Shown: positions 35,238-43,010 of the stretch, in pieces
How positions within the stretch are numbered: position 1 is the first letter of the stretch
How the letters are laid out: each line of letters opens with the position of its first letter
Assembly (NCBI RefSeq): GCF_013394775.1
Contig: NZ_JABXYT010000001.1
Location: 1,564,501 to 1,628,500 of the forward strand
Origin: Oribacterium sp. oral taxon 102
GTDB lineage: Bacteria; Bacillota; Clostridia; Lachnospirales; Lachnospiraceae
Length of the DNA: 64,000 nucleotides
Direction of reading: 5' to 3'
Position numbers and translations under genes: made by a program
The notes under the pieces: model-generated
Databases searched by the model: none
The model's input: the letters and a program-made list of their open reading frames with translations, nothing else
Told to the model about the DNA's origin: nothing

Positions 35238-35731
35238 CTCGTATAGCCCCTCTCTGTCAGGATCTCCTCCTGACGGCGCTCCATCTCGATCCGCTCCTCC
35301 TCCTCCATGTGATCATAGCCGAAGAGGTGCAGCATGGAATGTGCGACGAGAAAGGCAAGCTCTCTCCGCTCCGCGTGTCCGTAGTCCCGCGCCTGACTTT
35401 CAATCCGATCCTGATTTAATACAATATCCCCGAGCAGCAGCTCTCCGCTGTCCGGGTTGAAGCAGCCGGCATCCTCCTCCCGGATCGAAGTGAAGTCTGC
35501 CGGACGGAGATAGCGCTGCATCGGAAAGGAGAGCACATCCGTCGGCGCATCAATTTCCCGCTCCTGCCGGTTGATCTCCCGGATCCCCTCATTGTCCGTA
35601 ATCAGAACGCTGACCTCACACTCATATGGGCAATTCTCATATGCGGCCGCCGCGCAGACGATCTCACGGATAATCTCCTCCCACGGAAGCCGGAGCCGCC
35701 GCTCCGCTTCGAAATCTATCGTAACTGTCAT
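35234..35731 (-). CDS. ybeY: Endoribonuclease YbeY
   Basis: 165-residue zinc-dependent rRNA maturation and quality-control RNase. The metal motif HSMLHLFGYDHMEEEE (H-x3-H-x5-H) is near residue 128, and the preceding IREINRQEREIDAPTDVLSFP is characteristic. The ATG at 35731 has a GGAGAG site; upstream in-frame sequence belongs to phoH in another frame. The phoH-ybeY pairing is conserved. It overlaps the flippase gene by four bases. Confidence 0.95.
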   Translation of the reverse strand: MTVTIDFEAERRLRLPWEEIIREIVCAAAAYENCPYECEVSVLITDNEGIREINRQEREIDAPTDVLSFPMQRYLRPADFTSIREEDAGCFNPDSGELLLGDIVLNQDRIESQARDYGHAERRELAFLVAHSMLHLFGYDHMEEEERIEMERRQEEILTERGYTR

Positions 35732-35747
35732 AGCTCTCCTCTTTGCC

Positions 35748-36776
35748 TCAGCTCCTGCTCCTGCGAGTTCTGCGCCGCGCCTCCCCGAACAGGCGAGGAT
35801 CGCTCTTTCTCTCCTCCTGCTTCTTCTCTGCCTTTTCATAGGCATTGACGATGCGCTGTACCAGCGGGTGCCGGACGACGTCCGCGCTGGTAAGCTCAGA
35901 AAAGGCGATACCCTCTACATTACGAAGGATACGCATCGCGTCCTCGAGACCGGAACGCTTCCCCTCCTCCAGATCCTTCTGTGTGAGGTCGCCGGTTACG
36001 ACCACCTTCGAACCGAAGCCGATCCGCGTCAGAAACATCTTCATCTGTGCCGGCGTAGTATTCTGTGCTTCATCCAGAATGATATAGGCATTGTCCAGCG
36101 TCCGTCCGCGCATATAAGCGAGCGGAGCTACCTCGATCAGTCCCTTCTCCGCATTCGAGAGGTACTGTTCCGCCCCCATGATCTGGTAGAGCGCGTCATA
36201 GAGCGGACGGAGGTAAGGATCTACCTTGGACTGCAGATCTCCCGGCAGGAAGCCGAGCTTCTCTCCCGCCTCGATCGCCGGTCTCGTCAGAATGATTCTC
36301 GAGACCTCCTGCTCCCGGAAGGCAGTAATCGCCATTGCCATCGCGAGATAGGTCTTGCCGGTTCCTGCCGGGCCGACGCCGAAGGTGATCATATTGCTGC
36401 GGATATTGTCTGCATAGTCCTTCTGTCCCAGCGTCTTCGGCTTCACCGGCTTGCCAAGCGCGGTGCGCGCCAGCACGTCTCTGTCGATCTCCACGAGACC
36501 GGCACTGGACTTCTCGGAGAGCGTGAGCCCGATGGCGTAGTCCACATTCTGCTCGGTGATGACATTACCGCGCTCTGAGAGCCGGATCAGGCTCTCCAGT
36601 ACCTGCACCGCCCGTCCGCAGCCGGACGCTTCCCCGATGACCTTCAGCATACCATCCCTGTCAATGATGGTAACATGGAAGCTTCTCTCAATTTTCTTCA
36701 CGAAGCTGTCCAGCTGTCCGAGGACGTTCCGTTCATGCTCTACGGGGACATCCAAAATATGTTCTGCTGTTGCCAT
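35748..36776 (-). CDS. phoH: PhoH-like ATPase
   Basis: 342-residue cytoplasmic ATPase with an N-terminal KH-like region and a Walker A GPAGTGKTYLAMAMA near residue 140. Walker B is IILDEAQNTTPAQMKMFLTRIG near 232, and the RPAIEAGEKLGFLPGD segment near 170 is diagnostic. The role is linked to RNA metabolism with YbeY, but the exact reaction is unsettled. The tail is basic (RRRTRRSRS). It heads a seven-gene minus-strand operon with a promoter at 36850-36878 and a GAGGAGG site. Confidence 0.93.
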   Translation of the reverse strand: MATAEHILDVPVEHERNVLGQLDSFVKKIERSFHVTIIDRDGMLKVIGEASGCGRAVQVLESLIRLSERGNVITEQNVDYAIGLTLSEKSSAGLVEIDRDVLARTALGKPVKPKTLGQKDYADNIRSNMITFGVGPAGTGKTYLAMAMAITAFREQEVSRIILTRPAIEAGEKLGFLPGDLQSKVDPYLRPLYDALYQIMGAEQYLSNAEKGLIEVAPLAYMRGRTLDNAYIILDEAQNTTPAQMKMFLTRIGFGSKVVVTGDLTQKDLEEGKRSGLEDAMRILRNVEGIAFSELTSADVVRHPLVQRIVNAYEKAEKKQEERKSDPRLFGEARRRTRRSRS

Positions 36777-36849
36777 AATCCTCCTACTCTATCTGCCCTC
36801 GGGCAAATCTCGGGGCAGGTACATGCCCGGTCATGCCGTTCGCAAGCAT

Positions 36850-36878
36850 ATTTTACAATTTATTGCCGGAACTGGCAA
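36850..36878 (-). promoter_or_regulatory. Sigma-A promoter for the phoH-ybeY operon
   Basis: Read on the minus strand: TTGCCA (36873-36878), 17-base spacer, TAAAAT (36850-36855). The leader to the phoH ATG is about 65 nt and contains a small GC-rich inverted repeat near 36795-36805. Confidence 0.65.
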
Positions 36879-36958
36879 GCAAATGGCGTCCGGCGGGCCC
36901 CCCGAGGGCTATGATAAATCATATGCCTCTCAGCTCGCCAATCTGCCATAACGCAGAA

Positions 36959-36992
36959 GAGAGCCCTGACTCGCGATGGAATCAGGACTCTC
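36959..36992 (-). terminator. Hairpin after rpsU
   Basis: GAGAGCCCTGA (36959-36969) and TCAGGACTCTC (36982-36992) form an 11-bp stem with one G-U pair in the minus-strand RNA and a 12-base loop. Only a weak T-rich stretch (TCTTCTG) follows, so termination may be partial. Confidence 0.55.
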
Positions 36993-37005
36993 GAAACTCT
37001 ATGAA

Positions 37006-37182
37006 TCAGTTGAACTTCCGCTTTCTGGCAGCCTCAGACTTCTTCTTACGTCTTACAGACGGCTTCTCGTAATGCTCTCTCTTACGGATCTCCTGCTGGA
37101 TACCTGCCTTCGCGCAGTTTCTCTTGAATCTGCGAAGCGCGCTGTCGAGAGACTCGTTCTCTTTTACGATAACATTAGACAT
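37006..37182 (-). CDS. rpsU: 30S ribosomal protein S21
   Basis: 58-residue basic ribosomal protein, read directly from the complement: [19 protein letters not shown] at the start, [22 protein letters not shown] in two parts in the middle and a Lys/Arg tail ending RKRKFN. It helps translation initiation. Strong AGGGAGG site about 11 bases upstream of the ATG, and its own promoter. yqeY, often next to rpsU, is absent; phoH follows after a hairpin. Confidence 0.96.
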   Translation of the reverse strand: MSNVIVKENESLDSALRRFKRNCAKAGIQQEIRKREHYEKPSVRRKKKSEAARKRKFN

Positions 37183-37220
37183 CTAACCCCAAACCTCCCT
37201 TCGGGTACAAACTGTATAGT

Positions 37221-37248
37221 ATTATAGCATACTATCCGGGAGCGTCAA
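37221..37248 (-). promoter_or_regulatory. Sigma-A promoter for rpsU
   Basis: Minus strand: TTGACG (37243-37248), 16-base spacer, perfect TATAAT (37221-37226), about 40 bases upstream of the rpsU ATG. Confidence 0.8.
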
Positions 37249-37299
37249 GCTGATTTGGGGATTTTCCGAGCCTTTTTTGCCGTTTTTCGATCGTCCCGC

Positions 37300-39048
37300 T
37301 TATCCGGCATACATGATTCCCTCGAAGATCTCACTTTCTTCTATTCCGTTTATGCAGCTTTCATCGTCATGATCCAGATAAATACGATAAATCGGCTTGG
37401 TGCCGTCCTTCTCCGGGATATATCCGTCTATGGTGCTGTAAAACTTCCAATCCTCCTCGCCGAATGCCTTCACATTCGCTTCCTCTATCTGCTGCATGTC
37501 TACCCAGCTCCTGCCGTCCGTCCGCATGAAACGCAGGTAGCTTCCGACAGCGGGTCTCCCGCCCTTCACTGCGCTGCCGAAATAATCCACTGTCTCACAG
37601 TCAAGAGACCCGACCAGCTTAACCACAGTATTTCCATAGAAGTCCATCCAATCCTCTGTCGCCTCCGGGCAGCCGTTCCTCCCAACCCTTACCCTCTGAT
37701 ATGCGATATGCGTTCCGAGGAGCTGCAGCGTATGTCCCATATAGAACTGCTCCGGATTATAGAACAGATCGCTGGTCACGCTGCCCTGATAACCCGTATC
37801 CGTAATCTGATACTCGTCCTTCTCTCTGCCAATCCAGCCATAAATTGCTTTCTCGCTGTTGTATTCCAGCGTCTTCAGATCCACCACATAGGTTTCCTTA
37901 AAGTCATTCTCGCCCTGCAATGTCAGATAAGCATAGTAACGTCCGTTATAGTATAGGACATAGCACTCCTTATCATATGCGGGAAACAGAAGCTCCAGAC
38001 TCCGAGCTCCGAGCTCGAGACGGAGCCGGTCAAAGCCTCCCCATTCATTTCCATCCGAGAGCTCCGTCAGCCGCAGAAGCTCCCGCTCTCCGTCTCCGTC
38101 TGCATCGATCGCGACCGGATGCGTATCGGTACAGGGCAGCACATAACTCTCCGGCGTCTCCGTATAGTAGCTCCGGAAGAGCGTCGGTGCCTCCTCGAAG
38201 TAAATGCTGACTGTCTGTACAGAGGAAAGCGCCTCCAGCTCCTCCGGACGAAGGCTTAAGTGCAGCCCCTCGCTATCCAGCCCCCAGCAAAGCGTATCCT
38301 CATTTTTTTTCAAAAAATCCAAGAGTGCCGCGCCGCTTCGGATCGCTCCGGTCTCCTCCAGCTTCTTCGCCAGAAGAGAAAACAAAATTTCCTTCTTTGT
38401 TACCACGTCGGAGAGCGTCAGCTCTCTGCCGCTCCTTACATCAAGGTTCCGGATCTGCGTCGTTATAGAATCCGTCCCCCAGTCCCAGCCGCGCTTCTTT
38501 TCCGTCTCCTCCAATACACTGAGTACACGGCTGTCTCCCCGCAGGATCCTCGCGCTTCGGTCTGTATAGAGATAACAGTGCTCTCCGCTGTTCTGCCGGG
38601 CTTCGTCCCAAAGCGCCTTTTCTTCTCTGTCTAACGCCTGCTGCTCCTCTCTCTGGCAGCTCTCAAGCGCCGCAGCAAGCTCAGGATATGTCTCCTGTGC
38701 TTCTGCGGAGAGTCCGGCGGCGATACGGACGACGCTAACACTGTAGCTGTCTCCGCTGTGCCCGCGGCTGTACGCCTTTACCACGACGCCGGATAGCAGC
38801 TCCGAAGCAGCTTTCTCTATCTGCTCCGGCTTTTTCCCTTTTCCCGCATTCTTCCCGCTGTCTTCTGTTTTTCCCTCCTTTTTTGTACCGTTCCTTCCCT
38901 CGTTTTCTCCCTTTTCTTCCTTTTCTTCCTTACCGCTTCGCTCCTGTATGCCTCCGCTCCCCGCGGACTCTCCGCCCTTTGTCCTGCCGCAGCCGTTCAA
39001 TGCCAGCGCCAGTACCAGCAGACCTATCACTGCCATGCTTCGTTTCAT
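37300..39048 (-). CDS. Lipoprotein with RsiV/DUF3298-like region
   Basis: 582-residue predicted lipoprotein. The signal peptide ends in the lipobox ALNGC (Cys about residue 20), then a Gly/Lys/Glu-rich linker of about 60 residues spans to the folded part. Residues about 85-260 (YSVSVVRIAAGLSAEA, LDVRSGRELTLSDVVTKKE) resemble the extracellular DUF3298/RsiV-type region found in anti-sigma and wall-sensing proteins. The rest is unrecognised, with many Tyr and acidic residues. It stands alone between rpsU and the arsC-like gene, so there is no context for its role. Lipoprotein call firm, function unknown. Confidence 0.75.
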   Translation of the reverse strand: MKRSMAVIGLLVLALALNGCGRTKGGESAGSGGIQERSGKEEKEEKGENEGRNGTKKEGKTEDSGKNAGKGKKPEQIEKAASELLSGVVVKAYSRGHSGDSYSVSVVRIAAGLSAEAQETYPELAAALESCQREEQQALDREEKALWDEARQNSGEHCYLYTDRSARILRGDSRVLSVLEETEKKRGWDWGTDSITTQIRNLDVRSGRELTLSDVVTKKEILFSLLAKKLEETGAIRSGAALLDFLKKNEDTLCWGLDSEGLHLSLRPEELEALSSVQTVSIYFEEAPTLFRSYYTETPESYVLPCTDTHPVAIDADGDGERELLRLTELSDGNEWGGFDRLRLELGARSLELLFPAYDKECYVLYYNGRYYAYLTLQGENDFKETYVVDLKTLEYNSEKAIYGWIGREKDEYQITDTGYQGSVTSDLFYNPEQFYMGHTLQLLGTHIAYQRVRVGRNGCPEATEDWMDFYGNTVVKLVGSLDCETVDYFGSAVKGGRPAVGSYLRFMRTDGRSWVDMQQIEEANVKAFGEEDWKFYSTIDGYIPEKDGTKPIYRIYLDHDDESCINGIEESEIFEGIMYAG

Positions 39049-39148
39049 TGCCGACTCCTTCCCTTACTCAATATGCTTCCTGTACTCTTATACATTGTTT
39101 GCCGGAAATCCCGGCATAGATATCCGCTTTTTCGCTGCGTTTCTCCCC

Positions 39149-39496
39149 TTACAGCAGCTTCTCCCATTCTGCCTCACGGAAGCCCGGAACGATCCCCCTC
39201 TCCGTAATCAGGAGAGGGCGCTTCACGAGCATCCCGTCTGTGGCAAGCAGCCGGAGCTGCTCCTCCTCCGACATCTCCGGAAGCTTCTCTTTCAGTCCGA
39301 GCGCCTTGTAGATAAGCCCGCTGGTATTAAAAAAGCGCTTCAGCGGCAGCCCGCTCCTCTGATACCATTTCCGAAGCTCCTCATAGCTCGGGTTCTCCGC
39401 CTTGATATCCCGCGCCGTATACGACATGCCCCTCTCATCCAGCCATGCCTTCGCCCTCTTGCAGGTCGAGCATGGCGGATACTGTAAAAACAGCAT
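39149..39496 (-). CDS. ArsC/Spx-like thioredoxin-fold protein
   Basis: 115-residue protein of the arsenate reductase/Spx superfamily. It has the C-S-T-C motif (PPCSTCKRAKAWL, Cys at about 9 and 12), RDIKAENPSYEELRKW, LFNTSGLIYKALGL as FFNTSGLIYK, and a late LVKRPLLI. C-x-x-C occurs in Spx and YffB-type proteins, while arsenate reductases usually have a single Cys here, so an arsenate role is not assured. Start at 39496 with an AGGAGGAG site; the longer frame lacks support. Confidence 0.8.
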   Translation of the reverse strand: MLFLQYPPCSTCKRAKAWLDERGMSYTARDIKAENPSYEELRKWYQRSGLPLKRFFNTSGLIYKALGLKEKLPEMSEEEQLRLLATDGMLVKRPLLITERGIVPGFREAEWEKLL

Positions 39497-39555
39497 TACT
39501 CCTCCTTTCTGCTTCCCGAAAGCTCCATATCCCACAGGTTTCTTCCAGACTTCGG

Positions 39556-40416
39556 TCAGTTCTCCTTCGCCCCGGTTCTCCGCTGTCTCTCCGCGGCGAG
39601 CACGAGGTGCTTCCCGAGCACGGCGGTCGTCACGATCCCCAATCCTCCCGGAACCGGCGTGATCGCCTCTGCCTTTGTTGCCATCGTATCATAATCACAG
39701 TCTCCGCAGAGTCTGCCCTTCGCGTCGCTGTGAATGCCGACATCTACCACGACTGCGCCCTCCCGGATATAGCCGGAGCCTACCTCCCTCGCTTTCCCGA
39801 TCGCGACCACGAGGATATCCGCCTGTCGTGTAATCGTTTTCAGGTTTTCCGACTTTGAATGACAGATCGTCACTGTCGCGTTTTCTCCGAGCAGTAGCTG
39901 GGAAAGCGGCTTTCCGACTACCAGAGAGCGGCCGAGTATCACGACATGCTTCCCGGAAAGCGGGATCTCATATTCCTTCAATAGCTCCACGACCGCCTGC
40001 GCGGTGCAGGGCGCGAAAGCATGCTCCTCCCCGCGGAAAAGTCCGGCAAGATTCTCATTCGTGAGACCATCCAGATCCTTCTCCGGCTTCAGCCTGCGAA
40101 TGACATAGCTCTCATCGATCTGTGCCGGAAGCGGACGCATCACGAGGATTCCCTGAATCTCCGGATCCTCATTCAGGAAGTCAAAGGTCTGTCGGAATTC
40201 CGCATCGGAAACAGTTTCGGGGAGCACATAGTCCTTTACCTCCAGCCCGAAATCCATGAAGCGCTTCTTTACACTCCTCTGGTAGGAGAGATCCGCCTCT
40301 CGCTCTCCCACGCGGAGAATCGCCAGCGCCGGCATTTCCCCGTTTCTTTTGCCCACAAAATCTAGGCACTCGTTTTTCAGACGCTCCGCGACCTGCTTTC
40401 CTCTCAGCTCCTTCAT
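39556..40416 (-). CDS. folD: Methylenetetrahydrofolate dehydrogenase/cyclohydrolase FolD
   Basis: 286-residue bifunctional enzyme interconverting 5,10-methylene-THF, methenyl-THF and 10-formyl-THF. Landmarks: YQRSVKKRFMDFGL near residue 50 (catalytic Lys), GILVMRPLPAQIDE near 95, PCTAQAVVELL near 150, the cofactor loop VILGRSLVVGKPLSQLL near 170 and the closing TPVPGGLGIVTTAVL. Here ILVMRPLP replaces the more usual VQLPLP, a small deviation. It lies 9 bp after fchA, forming a one-carbon pair. Confidence 0.94.
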   Translation of the reverse strand: MKELRGKQVAERLKNECLDFVGKRNGEMPALAILRVGEREADLSYQRSVKKRFMDFGLEVKDYVLPETVSDAEFRQTFDFLNEDPEIQGILVMRPLPAQIDESYVIRRLKPEKDLDGLTNENLAGLFRGEEHAFAPCTAQAVVELLKEYEIPLSGKHVVILGRSLVVGKPLSQLLLGENATVTICHSKSENLKTITRQADILVVAIGKAREVGSGYIREGAVVVDVGIHSDAKGRLCGDCDYDTMATKAEAITPVPGGLGIVTTAVLGKHLVLAAERQRRTGAKEN

Positions 40417-40425
40417 ATCCCCTCC

Positions 40426-41076
40426 TTACGCTCCGCTGTTCTGTCCCTTTTTCAGCGCCTGCTCTACCCTTTCATAGATTCCACAGACCCTATGACTGCC
40501 GTCCTCCAGCAGCCGTCCGGCATACTTCTCATACTCCGCCGCTTTCTCCCTGTCCCTGAGCATCGCCGCATTGACATGAACGTTCATGATCGCGCCGCTG
40601 AGCGCCGTATGCAGAAACTGCACGCCGACGCCGATATCCGATATGGCAAGCCGGCTCCCGTGCTCCGCCAGCTCCTCCATATAGAGAAGAGCCTCGCAGA
40701 CGCGCTCCATCATACGGATCGGCGGCTCACAGGCCGCGATGAGACAGCGTTCGAGCTCCGAACTGCGTGCCAGCCGCTCCGCCTCTGTCGTTTTCGGCAG
40801 GGCATAGGCTCTGGACAACGGGAGAAATGCCGCTTCATCCGCCCCGGAAAGCACGAGGAATGTCTCGCGCAGCTTCTCAAGCTTCTCCATGCAGTGCTCT
40901 AATTCCGCCGCGAAGCTCTCATACTTCTTTTTCCCGCGGGTCAGGTTCCCGACCATCAGTCCGAGGCTCACGCCGTAAGCACCCGCAAGCGCCGAAGCGC
41001 CGCCGCCGCCCGGTATCGCAGACTTTGACGAAAGCCGTTCCAGATATTCCCCGAATCTGCTCTCCCTGATTTCCAT
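40426..41076 (-). CDS. fchA: Formiminotetrahydrofolate cyclodeaminase (FTCD-C family)
   Basis: 216-residue protein of the cyclodeaminase family, releasing ammonia from 5-formimino-THF to give methenyl-THF, the substrate of FolD encoded next to it. The family opening is clear: YLERLSSKSAIPGGGGASALAGAYGVSLG, then MVGNLTRGKKKY. A separate formiminotransferase gene is not seen. Start at 41076 (ATG with GGCGGGGAAG site) because it matches the family; the longer frame to 41250 has no similarity. This suggests histidine or purine/glycine catabolism feeding folate C1 units. Confidence 0.85.
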   Translation of the reverse strand: MEIRESRFGEYLERLSSKSAIPGGGGASALAGAYGVSLGLMVGNLTRGKKKYESFAAELEHCMEKLEKLRETFLVLSGADEAAFLPLSRAYALPKTTEAERLARSSELERCLIAACEPPIRMMERVCEALLYMEELAEHGSRLAISDIGVGVQFLHTALSGAIMNVHVNAAMLRDREKAAEYEKYAGRLLEDGSHRVCGIYERVEQALKKGQNSGA

Positions 41077-41306
41077 TCTTCCCCGCCTTTCCTGCTCCCG
41101 ATGAGCTGTACAAAGGGTTTTGACTTCTTTTCCGATTCGCTGCGCGCGTTCTATCTCAGAAATCCACGGTCTGCACCCTCTGATTTCTGTGTCCATTCGC
41201 CGCTCGTCATAGACTTCCCCGAGCTGTGCCCGGAGCAGGCTATAACACAACTCTTCGAAATGCGGTCAGCTATGCTCCAAATCTGTTTGGGTCGTGCGCT
41301 GTTACC

Positions 41307-41335
41307 ATTATATTATAGTTCCAGGGGCTTGGCAA
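41307..41335 (-). promoter_or_regulatory. Sigma-A promoter for fchA-folD
   Basis: Minus strand: TTGCCA (41330-41335), 17-base spacer, TATAAT (41307-41312); a second overlapping TATAAT sits at 41312-41317. The leader to fchA is about 225 nt. I see no known riboswitch or attenuator in it. Confidence 0.65.
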
Positions 41336-41354
41336 TTCTTCCGCTTTCCTGCCC

Positions 41355-41383
41355 TTTTCATTTCCCGCAGTCTCTACTATAAT
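41355..41383 (+). promoter_or_regulatory. Possible promoter for the YprB-like nuclease gene
   Basis: TTTTCA (41355-41360), 17-base spacer, perfect TATAAT (41378-41383). The -35 is weak. The leader of about 105 nt contains a short GC-rich inverted repeat (GGCGCCGAAGCTTTCGGC region near 41429). Confidence 0.5.
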
Positions 41384-41494
41384 CAAAGGACAAGGCAGCG
41401 CAGCAGCGTGCAGGACCTATACGATTGGCGGCGCCGAAGCTTTCGGCATGGAGATTTACTCTGTAAGGTTTTTTATATAAGGATTTCTATATTT

Positions 41495-42613
41495 ATGAAA
41501 ATTTTTGAAAGAACATTTGATCCGGAGCTGAATTTCTCCCTCTCCGCACTGGGGATCGAAGCAGAGAATGCACTCTTCTTCGATATAGAGACGACCGGAC
41601 TCAGCGCCTACAGGGCGAATCTCTACCTGATCGGTGTCGTATTCTATGAGCCGGAGCAGGAGGACTGGCATTTGCTTCAGTATTTCGCCGAATCCGCCGC
41701 AGATGAGCTCCCGATGCTGCATGCTTTCTTCGAACTGCTGCGCACAAGGAAGCAGCTCGTCAGCTTTAACGGAGAGGGCTTCGACATTCCCTTCCTGAAG
41801 GCAATGTGTACGCAATACGGTCTCCCTCAGCCCTTCGATTCTGTCGAGAGCTTCGATATTTTCCGCTTGCTTCGTCCCGGAAAATCCCTGCTCCGCCTCC
41901 CCAGCTACCGATTGAAAAGCTGTGAACGCTTCCTCGGGATCGAGCGGGAGGATCGTTTCGACGGCGGGGAGCTGATCCTCCTCTATCAGGCATATCTCCG
42001 GGATCGGGATCCGGAGAAGCTCCGTACCCTGCTCCTGCATAACGCCGAGGATCTCGAGAATCTCCCCCGCATCCTCCCGATCCTGAGCTACAGCTTCATC
42101 CGCTCCGCTCCCGCGCTTCTCCGGCACAAGGATCTGATTCCGCTTCCGACCGGAGACGGCGTCTGCCTGGATCTCCTCTATGAGAGTGAGATTTCCCTGC
42201 CCCGCCCCGTCGATCTGGATACTGCCGAGCTGAAGAAGAGCGGCTTCCTGCCGAATACCGTACTCCTGAATATCACAGGCAGGGAGATCAATCTCTCTGT
42301 CCGGCTCTATGAGGGCGAGCTGAAATACTTTCACGCAGACTATAAGAACTACTACTATCTGCCTGCGGAGGATACCGCTGTCCATTGCTCCCTCGCCGAG
42401 TTTGTGGACAGCCGTTCCCGGGAAAGGGCAAGCGCAAAAACCGCTTATCAAAGACGGTGCGGGCTTTTTCTCCCGGAGCTGAGTCCCGTCTTCACTCCGG
42501 TTTTTCTCCGGGAATATAAGGACAAAGCACTCTTCGCCGAATGGAGAGACAGCCTTTTCACCGAGGAGACGCAGGCACTCCGTTATCTTCGGGATTTTTT
42601 CAGTCTGCTATAA
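41495..42613 (+). CDS. Ribonuclease H-like exonuclease-fold protein (YprB-like)
   Basis: 372-residue protein with a DEDD-type 3'-5' exonuclease fold. Motif I ALFFDIETTGLSAY near residue 30 gives the D-x-E pair; motif II is VSFNGEGFDIPFLKA near 97; motif III is LLHNAEDLENL near 185. It matches YprB-type ribonuclease H-like proteins, often paired with a DEAD-box helicase (YprA), which is not here. Start at 41495, with ATAAGGA 11 bases upstream. The C-terminal 170 residues are unrecognised. Confidence 0.85.
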   Translation: MKIFERTFDPELNFSLSALGIEAENALFFDIETTGLSAYRANLYLIGVVFYEPEQEDWHLLQYFAESAADELPMLHAFFELLRTRKQLVSFNGEGFDIPFLKAMCTQYGLPQPFDSVESFDIFRLLRPGKSLLRLPSYRLKSCERFLGIEREDRFDGGELILLYQAYLRDRDPEKLRTLLLHNAEDLENLPRILPILSYSFIRSAPALLRHKDLIPLPTGDGVCLDLLYESEISLPRPVDLDTAELKKSGFLPNTVLLNITGREINLSVRLYEGELKYFHADYKNYYYLPAEDTAVHCSLAEFVDSRSRERASAKTAYQRRCGLFLPELSPVFTPVFLREYKDKALFAEWRDSLFTEETQALRYLRDFFSLL

Positions 42614-42780
42614 GGTAATACGCCCGTTGACACATAACTTTTTCGATGCCTCCATGCTTCCTTACGTGCGCCGTCCCTGCATGGCAGTGCATCCCTCCGG
42701 AAATTCCCTCAAAAAAATCAGAGGGAGAGGTCGGAGGAAAGGTCAGGGAAAATCGCTGAAAAGATGACAGAAAGGAATGC

Positions 42781-42809
42781 TTGACAGCGCAGCGGCGATC
42801 TGCTATCCT
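42781..42809 (+). promoter_or_regulatory. Promoter of the riboswitch-controlled exchanger gene
   Basis: Perfect TTGACA (42781-42786), 17-base spacer and TATCCT (42804-42809). Transcription should start near 42816, a few bases before the riboswitch P1 helix. Confidence 0.8.
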
Positions 42810-42820
42810 TTTCTCACTCT

Positions 42821-42917
42821 GATAAAAGGGAGTAGCTGACGCGCAGGCGTTTGTAATTCCGTCAATACGATTGCTACAGCAATCCGGATTTATGACCAAG
42901 CAGCGAGACTTTTGTTG
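42821..42917 (+). ncRNA. yybP-ykoY (Mn2+-sensing) riboswitch aptamer
   Basis: The conserved blocks appear in order: AAAAGGGAGTAGC (42824-42836), CCGTCAATACGATTGC with the complementary GCAATCCGGATTTATGAC (42859-42896 overall), and AGCAGCGAGACTTTT (42899-42913), which pairs back to form P1. The class senses Mn2+ and controls metal exporters. The 3' strand of P1 (42909-42915) is also the 5' part of the terminator stem at 42904-42946, so aptamer and terminator exclude each other. Ligand binding would therefore switch the downstream gene on. The first block has GGG where most members have GGGG. Confidence 0.87.
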
Positions 42918-42946
42918 TAGAATCTACAACGGAAGTCTCGTTTTTT
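42904..42946 (+). terminator. Riboswitch-controlled intrinsic terminator
   Basis: A 17-bp stem (left arm 42904-42920, right arm 42924-42940, with two G-U pairs) has a three-base loop and is followed by six Ts. It lies 65 bp before the exchanger ATG and uses bases of aptamer helix P1, fitting transcriptional control. Confidence 0.9.
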
Positions 42947-43010
42947 CTGTTTCCGGTTCAAGACCGAAGCGGCAGGCTTCCCTCCCACACACAGCTTCAG
43001 GAGGTATCAT

